Translations under genes and position numbers: made by a program
Source: Ferranicluibacter rubi
GTDB lineage: Bacteria; Pseudomonadota; Alphaproteobacteria; Rhizobiales; Rhizobiaceae
Length of the DNA stretch: 64,000 nucleotides
Reading direction: 5' to 3'
Assembly: GCF_011603255.1 (NCBI RefSeq)
Contig: NZ_JAANCM010000009.1
Coordinates: 124,001-188,000, forward strand
Part shown: piece by piece, positions 59,077-64,000 of the stretch
How the letters are laid out: each line of letters opens with the position of its first letter
Position numbering within the stretch: the stretch's first letter is position 1
The notes under the pieces: model-generated
Databases searched by the model: none
What the model saw: only the letters and a program-made list of their open reading frames with translations
What the model was told of the DNA's origin: nothing

Positions 59077-59786
59077 CGATGCATCCATCCGCGAGGCCAT
59101 GACGAAGCTGGCGTCCGAACGGCGGCGCTTCGGTTATCGCCGTATCCACGTCATGCTGCGACCGGCAGGGGATCGTCATGAACCTGAAGAAGCTTCGGCG
59201 TCTCTACCGGGAGGAGAAGCTGACGGTGCGCAAGCGTGGCGGCCGAAAGCGGGCCTTGGGCACGAGACGTCCTCTGGCTTTGCCGTCGCGTCCGGGCGAG
59301 CGCTGGAGCCTGGACTTCGTCAGCGATGCCTTCACCGACGGTCGCCGCTTTCGGGTCCTGGCCGTCGTCGACGACTTCACCCGAGAATGCCTATGCCTGG
59401 TTGCCGATACATCCCTGTCAGGCGCAAGGCTTGCCCGTGAACTGGACAGTCTCATCGCCAGATGCGGAAAACCGAGGACGATTGTCTCGGACAACGGGAC
59501 GGGGATGACCAGCATGGCCATCCTCAAATGGTGCCAGGAGACCAAGGCGGAATGGCATTACCTCGCCCCCGGCAAGCCGATGCAAAACGGCTTCGTCGAA
59601 AGCTTCAACGGCAGCTTCCGCGATGAGTGCCTGAACGAGACGCTGTTCTCGTCGCTCACTCAGGCCCGCGCCGCAATCACTGCATGGAAGGAGGATTACA
59701 ACAGAAACAGACCGCACTCGTCGCTGGGCAACATCACCCCCAACGAGTTCGCAATGAAAATAGCTATGGAAAAACACGCCGCATGA
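58946..59786 (+). pseudogene. IS3-family transposase OrfB (DDE integrase core), frameshifted
   Basis: OrfB would start at ATG 58946 (MVTPDVKRDAVAHVCAQHGV). The first part reads on to [13 protein letters not shown] in one frame. Near 59160-59170 homology jumps to another frame, which continues [16 protein letters not shown] and then the DDE core: [20 protein letters not shown] and [19 protein letters not shown]. The sequence CGACCGGCAGGGG is one base longer than the expected text, consistent with a +1 insertion. The catalytic residues are intact, but the product cannot be made in one piece, so the element is probably immobile unless supplied in trans. Confidence 0.8.
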
Positions 59787-59849
59787 GGCCAGATTAAAAA
59801 CCCAAAACTCTCCCGAAAACTGGAGGGAAAGTGGGTCTCAGGTCACGGA

Positions 59850-60121
59850 GTATGCCCCTATTCGCCGAGCGAACACCGCGTATATTCGAACGTCCGCCTG
59901 CATTGAGGCAGGCCGGAGAGCGTCCACATCATGAAGAGGGGATATAGCTATCTAGGTTCTAAGATGGCTTTGTTTTCAGAACCTTCTGGTTCCTGCAGGA
60001 TATGAGGAGGGAGCAGAAAGTAAATGGATCGCCACACCAAATTTAGTGTGGCAGAACATTAGAGGCCCAAACTGCCACACCACAGAAATAGATGAGGGGT
60101 TTCTATGCCTTGAAATGGCGT
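59850..60121. repeat. Intergenic region with inverted repeats beside the att-like site
   Basis: No credible gene lies here. GCCACAC (60031-60037) and GTGTGGC (60046-60052) form an inverted repeat with an 8-nt AT-rich spacer. GTGTGGCAG (60046-60054) is again complementary to CTGCCACAC at 60072-60080. So one motif occurs three times within 50 bp. These could be recombinase or accessory-protein sites next to the attachment site, which is inference. Confidence 0.5.
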
Positions 60122-60211
60122 TGGAGGCCTCGCCCGGAATTGAACCGGGGTGCAAGGATTTGCAGGCTAAATCCTTTGCATCCACGGGAATTCGGGACTC
60201 GCCATTTCACC
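60111..60211. repeat. Imperfect 100-bp palindrome around the tRNA-Cys fragment
   Basis: The outer arms TGAAATGGCG (60111-60120) and CGCCATTTCA (60202-60211) are exact complements. The inner arms TGCAAGGATTT and AAATCCTTTGCA are complementary except for one bulged base and flank the 7-bp centre GCAGGCT (60162-60168). Between them CCCGGAATT and AATTCGGG also match. A central 7-bp spacer with inverted flanks is the geometry of a tyrosine-recombinase crossover site. Confidence 0.7.
60122..60165 (-). other. attL-like site: 3' half of tRNA-Cys (GCA), no matching 5' half
   Basis: On the minus strand this segment reads as the 3' half of a tRNA: anticodon loop CTGCAAA (anticodon GCA), stem TCCTT, a 5-bp T-stem CCCGG / CCGGG with loop TTCAATT, acceptor strand CGAGGCC, discriminator T and encoded CCA. 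GCA with U73 is the hallmark of tRNA-Cys. The 5' half that should pair (GGCCTCG and a normal D-arm) is absent. Upstream stands GGCGAGT and a leucine-tRNA-like D region, and six extra bases lie between the AAGGA and the loop. The segment directly adjoins the integrase, so it is best read as the left end of an element integrated at tRNA-Cys. Confidence 0.7.
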
Positions 60212-60318
60212 TTGTTAAATAACACTTTCGATTGACGAATATTCTTTACACCTTTATCAAAATTCCATCGAAAAAGTGGTCCCGGGACTCGCTCGGGCGT
60301 ATTTGGTGGGTGCAAAGA

Positions 60319-61509
60319 ATGGGGACTCAGCGCTTAACGGCCGAGGTTGTTAAATCACTTCCGTCGGATGGGAAGGATCGCCTTTACTTCGACGACCTTG
60401 TTCAAGGATTCGGCGTGCGCGTGACATCCACGGGCAGCCGGTTGTTCATCGCACAGCGCCGGATTGGCGGTAAGCCAATCCGGGTGTCCATCGGCAGATT
60501 TCCTGAGATGTCCGTCTTGAAGGCTCGCGAAGAAGCGAGGGCCATCCTTAACACCATGGGGCAGGGGGTCGACCCGAGAAAGGTTCAGGTTGCTCCCGTT
60601 ATATCGGAGTTGAGTTTCGCCGATGCCACTGACAAATGGCTGAATGAACACGTCCGGCTCAAGCTGAAGGATTTGACGGTTCGTGACTATGAAAAAATAG
60701 CCGACGAATTGAAAACGCGGTTCATCGATAGGACCCTCGCTTCGATATCGAAAGACGACGCGCGCAAACTTCACGCCGACAAGTCAGCCACGGCGCGTCG
60801 GGCAAACTACTATTTGGCCGTCCTGTCAGCAATCTGCAACTACAGCGACAACCTGTTCGTGACCAAAGGCGTGAAGCGATTCCGCGAAAACCGGCACGAA
60901 CGGATTATGACGACCGACGAAATGGAGCGAGCGTTTGGCGCCCTGCACCAAGTTGAAGCGGACAAGACTGTTTCCGTTTTTGCATGTGCTGCCATCAGGT
61001 TTGCGATCCTCACAGGCGCGCGCCCTGCGGAAATCAAAGCGATCGAATGGAAGCACCTCGACCATGAAAGAAAGCGTGTCGTGTTGGAGGATTCGAAGGC
61101 GAACCGCCAGCGCATAATCTACACGAACGAGGCAGCCTGGACGGTCCTCAACTCGGTGCCTCATTTCGGAAAGTTCGTGTTTGCCGGCGAGAAAAAGAAC
61201 ACAGCCTATTCGCGTCTCACGAATGCTTGGACGAAAGTTCGGAAGGTCGCCAAGTTGCCTGACGTGCGGCTCTATGATTGCCGACATTCCTTCGCGTCGC
61301 AGGCTGCGATGGCGGGGCACAACCTTCCGATGATCGGTGCTTTGCTGGGGCATACCGTTGCGGCGACGACGCAACGCTACGTGCATCTCGTTGGCGATCC
61401 AGCGAGCCAGGCATCGGAGGATGTAGGCAAACGCATGGCCGCGGCAATGGCAGGAGCATCAGCGGCGAAAGGTGCGACTCCCATGAAATCGAGGAAGAGA
61501 AGTGGTTGA
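60319..61509 (+). CDS. int: Tyrosine-type site-specific integrase
   Basis: A 396-residue integrase with an N-terminal DUF4102-type arm domain (DLVQGFGVRVTSTGSRLFIA), a SAM-like core-binding domain (about 95-175) and a C-terminal catalytic domain. Catalytic residues: Arg235 (LTGARPAEIKAIEW), Arg322 in LYDCRHSFASQ, His345 (LLGHTVAATTQRY) and the nucleophile Tyr354. At the first position of the H-x-x-R pair there is Tyr319, not the usual His. I start at ATG 60319; the frame is open to a TTG at 60232 inside the att region. It faces into the element, and its attachment site is probably the tRNA-Cys fragment upstream. Confidence 0.93.
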   Translation: MGTQRLTAEVVKSLPSDGKDRLYFDDLVQGFGVRVTSTGSRLFIAQRRIGGKPIRVSIGRFPEMSVLKAREEARAILNTMGQGVDPRKVQVAPVISELSFADATDKWLNEHVRLKLKDLTVRDYEKIADELKTRFIDRTLASISKDDARKLHADKSATARRANYYLAVLSAICNYSDNLFVTKGVKRFRENRHERIMTTDEMERAFGALHQVEADKTVSVFACAAIRFAILTGARPAEIKAIEWKHLDHERKRVVLEDSKANRQRIIYTNEAAWTVLNSVPHFGKFVFAGEKKNTAYSRLTNAWTKVRKVAKLPDVRLYDCRHSFASQAAMAGHNLPMIGALLGHTVAATTQRYVHLVGDPASQASEDVGKRMAAAMAGASAAKGATPMKSRKRSG

Positions 61510-62221
61510 GCACATCCTTGACGCCGACTACTCAACGCAGCTGCTTGAGACGGTCCTGAAGCACTTTCCGGCTATCGGACGCAAGCGCGCGGAAGACCTC
61601 GCGGAGTCTGCGGACTACGATATCCGACAGTGCATTGCGCGCCTTGGGTCGAGGGATCTTCGCCGTCGGCGCGGCGCCGTGGTTGTCGAAAACGTTCACA
61701 CGGCGAGAAGTCCGGCTGCAAACCTGAAACGGCGCTTGGAGGCAGTCCGCTCCAGATCGCAGTGGAGATATCTGAAGGCGCGCGCGGAAAGTACAGACGT
61801 TATCGAAGATTTTCGGCGAGACGCGATCGAGCAGCTCGGCGTCTTCGAACAGGCTTGCAATTTGAGTCATTTGACGATGCTCGCCGCCGCGGTATTCGAC
61901 GGGCAGGACGGGTGGGCACTCGAGGAGAGAATCCTCGAGCGTGCGAAGGAGTCGGCGGCGCTGGGGCGCCGCCAGAGGCATTCATGGGAAGACGACGCGC
62001 TCGTTGAGATTGTATGCCTATGGTCCTCATGCAGCGGCCGGCGCCCGCCGATGATCGGTCCGGGAAGAAAGACGCCCATCGATCGGAAAGGTGAGATGAC
62101 CGCATTCGTCCAGGACGCGCTCGCCTGCTACGCAGGTCGCGGCGTTGATCACATATTTCCTGGCGCCTCGACCAACAGCTGGCGGCGCGTCGTGCTGAAG
62201 TACCGCGAACAATTTCTCTGA
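61502..62221 (+). CDS. Unknown protein encoded behind the integrase
   Basis: A 239-residue basic protein beginning at GTG 61502, overlapping the integrase stop. Residues 1-60 contain a helical ILDADYSTQLLETVLKHFPA segment and RKRAEDLAESADYDIRQCIA. A basic arginine-rich patch (GSRDLRRRRGAV) follows, then long helices to about residue 175. The C-terminus has CLWSSCSGRRPPMIGPGRKT and a terminal FPGASTNSWRRVVLKYREQF. I do not recognise a family. Overlap with int suggests that it is an element function made from the same transcript. Confidence 0.72.
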   Translation: MVEHILDADYSTQLLETVLKHFPAIGRKRAEDLAESADYDIRQCIARLGSRDLRRRRGAVVVENVHTARSPAANLKRRLEAVRSRSQWRYLKARAESTDVIEDFRRDAIEQLGVFEQACNLSHLTMLAAAVFDGQDGWALEERILERAKESAALGRRQRHSWEDDALVEIVCLWSSCSGRRPPMIGPGRKTPIDRKGEMTAFVQDALACYAGRGVDHIFPGASTNSWRRVVLKYREQFL

Positions 62222-62225
62222 TTGT

Positions 62226-62244
62226 CAGAAATGGCCAATTTCTG
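62226..62244. promoter_or_regulatory. Inverted repeat upstream of the excisionase-like gene (possible operator)
   Basis: CAGAAAT-GGCCA-ATTTCTG is a perfect 7-bp inverted repeat with a 5-nt spacer. It starts 5 nt after the preceding stop and lies 78 nt before the HTH gene at 62322. It could be an operator for an element regulator. Confidence 0.4.
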
Positions 62245-62321
62245 GATAGGATTTTCTCGGCATAATTCTGCATTTTCTCTTCATTCGCGGAACAATCGCG
62301 AAGTTATGGAGGGAACTAGAA

Positions 62322-62510
62322 ATGACCGACGATCTATTCGACGAAGACGAGGCCGCGAAAATTCTCCGCCAAAAGCCCCGAACGCTGACCGTATGGCGCT
62401 CAACCGGCAAGGGGCCGCGATTTCTAAAACTTGGCCGCCGGGTCTTCTATCGCAAAGAGTGGCTGACGGACTTTCTTGCGACATGCGAAGTCGATCCTAG
62501 CGCACGCTAG
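62322..62510 (+). CDS. Small helix-turn-helix protein (excisionase/AlpA-like)
   Basis: A 62-residue protein with one HTH_17/MerR-like domain: LFDEDEAAKILRQKPRTLTV, then WRSTGKGPRFLKLGRRVFYR and KEWLTDFLA. This is the layout of phage excisionases and AlpA-type regulators, where W-R-x-T-G-K-G-P-x-F-x-K-L-G-R-x-V-x-Y is characteristic. Downstream of an integrase it probably controls integrase direction or expression. The ATG has GGAGG in GGAGGGAACTAGAA upstream. Confidence 0.85.
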   Translation: MTDDLFDEDEAAKILRQKPRTLTVWRSTGKGPRFLKLGRRVFYRKEWLTDFLATCEVDPSAR

Positions 62511-62546
62511 GACACCCATCACCCCCCGAAAATTTGGAGTTCTGAC

Positions 62547-63326
62547 ATGACGGAAAATCATGACGGCGAAGCTGCGCCAAATACAGCGCTGACACTTGAA
62601 GATATCGGCGGCGAACTTCGGATCGAAGACACCATTCTAGGCAAAAGGCTTGGTTTTTCCGAGCCGAAGAAAATTCGTCCGTTGATCAAACGGCATGCCG
62701 CCGCCCTGGAGAAGTTCGGGGCCCGGCTTACGGTGAGCCGGGTCGTCAACGGCGGTGCGGCGGAGGTGAGTTACCTGAACCGCCAGCAGGCAATTTTCAT
62801 CACGGCAAAATCCGGTACGGAGGTTGCGACGCAAGCCACGATCGAGATCGTCAAGCGTTTCGACGAGCTTGAGCAAAATAGTCGCCAGAATGCGCCTCAG
62901 TTTGCCGTACCACGGACCCTTGCGGATGCGCTTCGCCTCGCGCTTGAACAAACGGAGAAGGTCGAGCGCCAAGCCGCGCAAATTGATGCGATGAAAACCG
63001 ACATCCAAGTTCTCGAGCGAATCCAAAAAGCCGACGATCTGTATGGGATCCGGCAAGCAGCCCAGATCCTTCAGGTTGAAGAGAAAAAGTTCACAGCGTG
63101 GCTGGTCGCGAATAGGTGGTGCTTTCGGCATCCCGGCAGCGCCGTTCTCATGGCCTTCGCGGACAAGCGACGGGCGCCGAGACAGTTCGCTGTTCACAAG
63201 CTCGAAACGTTTGAAAAGCGCGACGGAAGCCAAGGATCACGGGAGACCCTGAAATTCACGACCGCCGGCATTTCAAGGCTTGCTGCCGAATTCAACGTCG
63301 CAGACATGTTCGGAGGCGTGCAATGA
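62547..63326 (+). CDS. Phage antirepressor-type protein with KilAC domain
   Basis: A 259-residue protein. The N-terminal part (about 1-110: RLGFSEPKKIRPLIKRHAAA, then YLNRQQAIFITAKSGTEVAT) resembles phage regulatory N-domains. A linker helix (ALEQTEKVERQAAQIDAMKT) follows, then a KilAC/ANT C-terminal domain (about 160-255: YGIRQAAQILQVEEKKFTAW, HPGSAVLMAFADKRR, FTTAGISRLAAEFN). Antirepressors of this kind antagonise phage repressors. Its stop overlaps the next start (ATGA), so the two genes are coupled. Confidence 0.82.
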   Translation: MTENHDGEAAPNTALTLEDIGGELRIEDTILGKRLGFSEPKKIRPLIKRHAAALEKFGARLTVSRVVNGGAAEVSYLNRQQAIFITAKSGTEVATQATIEIVKRFDELEQNSRQNAPQFAVPRTLADALRLALEQTEKVERQAAQIDAMKTDIQVLERIQKADDLYGIRQAAQILQVEEKKFTAWLVANRWCFRHPGSAVLMAFADKRRAPRQFAVHKLETFEKRDGSQGSRETLKFTTAGISRLAAEFNVADMFGGVQ

Positions 63327-64000
63327 CATCTCAAAGAAAAGCCGACCAGAGCGCCAACTCTGACCGGCCCAATAGCAAGTCTCACAATTCACTTAGAATA
63401 GTCCGCAATACCCAAGATGGCAAGCAATCGCTCGCGAAAACGCCATGGCTCTGGCAGGAGGCAATGATGTCCGCCGACCTGCCGGCATCGGCCTTCCGAG
63501 TCGCCCTTGCCATCTTGAAGTTCATCAATCGTGAAAGTGGCCGATGCTTCCCGAGCTTCGAAACCATCGCTGCCGCGACTACGCTATCCGTGGCTGGCGT
63601 TCGTAAGGGTGTCGCCGCGCTCCGCAAGGCGGGCTTCCTAGTGACAACGAAATCGGGTTTCAACCGATCACTCGACTACCAAATCCAGCTTCCAACCGCT
63701 GAAATGGACGCCGGTGAAACGTCCCAAACAGGGCGCACGAACCGTCCCAAACAGGACGGTCGAAGGGTCCCATTTGGGACGGTCGAACCGCCCCATTTGG
63801 GACCGATAACCTTCGAAGTAACCTCTGAAGAGGAACCTCGGAAAGTAACCATCGGGGACAGCGCATTTAGCCCGGCCCCCAACGCTTCGCGGCCTTCGGC
63901 TCCTTCGAATGATAAATCATTCTCAGGGGGGCCTGCCGTATCAGGCGCCGGCGAAGGGAGAGAATTTTTCGCTATCGAAGGAAGGGCGGAAGACGACGAA
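63323..64000 (+). CDS. Helix-turn-helix replication-type protein (partial, runs off the window)
   Basis: From ATG 63323 the frame is open through all 226 remaining codons. Residues 50-115 form a winged-helix (HTH_36-like) region: LWQEAMMSADLPASAFRVAL, FINRESGRCFPSFETIAAAT and VAGVRKGVAALRKAGFLVTT. The segment after it is proline- and charge-rich and low in structure (residues about 130-226), as in the central linker of phage O-type replication proteins. The 23-bp iterons lie inside that linker. Function as an origin-binding initiator is inference. The C-terminal part is missing. Confidence 0.72.
   Translation, partial: MTSQRKADQSANSDRPNSKSHNSLRIVRNTQDGKQSLAKTPWLWQEAMMSADLPASAFRVALAILKFINRESGRCFPSFETIAAATTLSVAGVRKGVAALRKAGFLVTTKSGFNRSLDYQIQLPTAEMDAGETSQTGRTNRPKQDGRRVPFGTVEPPHLGPITFEVTSEEEPRKVTIGDSAFSPAPNASRPSAPSNDKSFSGGPAVSGAGEGREFFAIEGRAEDDE
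63721..63812 (+). repeat. Four tandem 23-bp iterons inside the replication-type gene (candidate origin)
   Basis: Copies start at exact 23-bp steps: 63721, 63744, 63767 and 63790. Each begins GTCCCAAACAGG or GTCCCATTTGGG (the last with one change, GCCCCATTTGGG), and the middle copies continue ACGGTCGAA. Copies 1-2 are AAACAG-type; copies 3-4 contain the palindrome GTCCCA-TT-TGGGAC. As 23 is not a multiple of three, the encoded residues differ between copies, so the repeat cannot be a protein repeat. Iterons inside an initiator gene are known from lambda O; origin function here is inference. Confidence 0.8.
63907..63922. repeat. Short AT-rich palindrome downstream of the iterons
   Basis: GAATGAT-AA-ATCATTC is a perfect 7-bp inverted repeat in a locally AT-rich patch about 95 bp past the last iteron, still inside the partial coding frame. 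It could be a melting or protein-binding element, or chance. Confidence 0.4.

Larger units (their letters stand above)
58623..59845 (+). mobile_element. IS3-family insertion sequence (IS407-like group), complete ends, frameshifted transposase
   Basis: A 1223-bp element. The terminal inverted repeats begin TGACCTGAG on both ends (left TGACCTGAGCCCC, right TGACCTGAGACCC on the other strand), with further similarity (TTCCgC.AGaTTTt). A 4-bp direct repeat CGGA flanks it (58619-58622 and 59846-59849), a target duplication of the size expected for this group. Inside are orfA and orfB of the usual IS3 layout, but orfB is broken by a frame change and the orfA end is altered. The intact ends and duplication suggest an insertion that is not very old. 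Confidence 0.88.

Noticed and set aside
60122-60210. A functional tRNA-Cys gene at this site
   Set aside because: The 5' acceptor strand does not pair with CGAGGCC, the D-arm lacks its GG loop and six extra bases interrupt the anticodon arm; it is a fragment or chimera.

Overview
The window reads as about 57 kb of ordinary chromosome from an alphaproteobacterium of the Rhizobiales (Rhizobium/Agrobacterium-like), followed by about 7 kb of accessory DNA. The assignment rests on several things seen in the sequence: a phosphatidylcholine synthase (pcs), an IalB-family secreted protein, alphaproteobacterial LexA boxes of the form GAAC-N7-GAAC, a glnB-glnA pair behind a sigma-54 promoter, a gcvT-gcvH-gcvP operon behind a tandem glycine riboswitch, and high GC with strong third-position bias. 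I cannot name the species.

Layout. 1-2.1 kb: the end of a sufA-type Fe-S carrier gene and a PAS sensor kinase. 2.1-6.8 kb (minus): the glycine cleavage operon and its riboswitch. 7-11.5 kb: a copper chaperone, an MscS channel, an L,D-transpeptidase lipoprotein, a DUF4189 protein and several small proteins. 11.6-16.9 kb: tRNA-Lys, a CcdA-like protein, an AEC transporter, a UbiH-like monooxygenase, pcs and a quinone oxidoreductase. 17-22.7 kb: a complete BMP-type (nucleoside-like) ABC importer operon followed by a GntR/FCD regulator. 22.9-24.2 kb: a CorC/HlyC-like membrane protein. 24.4-30 kb (minus): ppiD-like, trpD, trpC, moaC and moeA in one tightly coupled operon. 30-43.1 kb: a polytopic membrane protein, glmU, glmS, a DUF502 protein, recG, sdhE, mfd and a small membrane protein. 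43.1-51 kb: a FrnE-like DsbA protein, a YejA-like binding protein, ialB, hspQ, glnA, glnB and nnr. 51.2-56.8 kb: DUF72, uvrA, ssb and lexA, with LexA boxes upstream of the last three.

After lexA the character changes. From 56.8 to 58.6 kb the DNA is AT-richer and gene-poor, with a broken reading frame, a small secreted protein and a possible 40-residue membrane peptide. An IS3-family element with intact ends and a 4-bp target duplication sits at 58.6-59.8 kb; its orfB is frameshifted. At 60.1 kb is the 3' half of a tRNA-Cys gene joined to a non-matching 5' half inside a large imperfect palindrome, directly beside a tyrosine integrase. I read this as the left attachment site of an integrated phage-like or island element. 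The element then encodes an unknown protein, a small HTH (excisionase-like) protein, a KilAC-type antirepressor and a winged-helix replication-type protein that runs off the window. Inside that last gene are four 23-bp iterons in exact tandem. Because 23 is not a multiple of three, the repeat is probably conserved as DNA, and it resembles a lambda-O-style internal replication origin.

The core genes link into recognisable circuits: glycine sensing to glycine cleavage, nitrogen control of glnBA, LexA control of lexA/uvrA/ssb, and UDP-GlcNAc synthesis by glmU and glmS. All functional statements come from reading the sequence; no database search was run.
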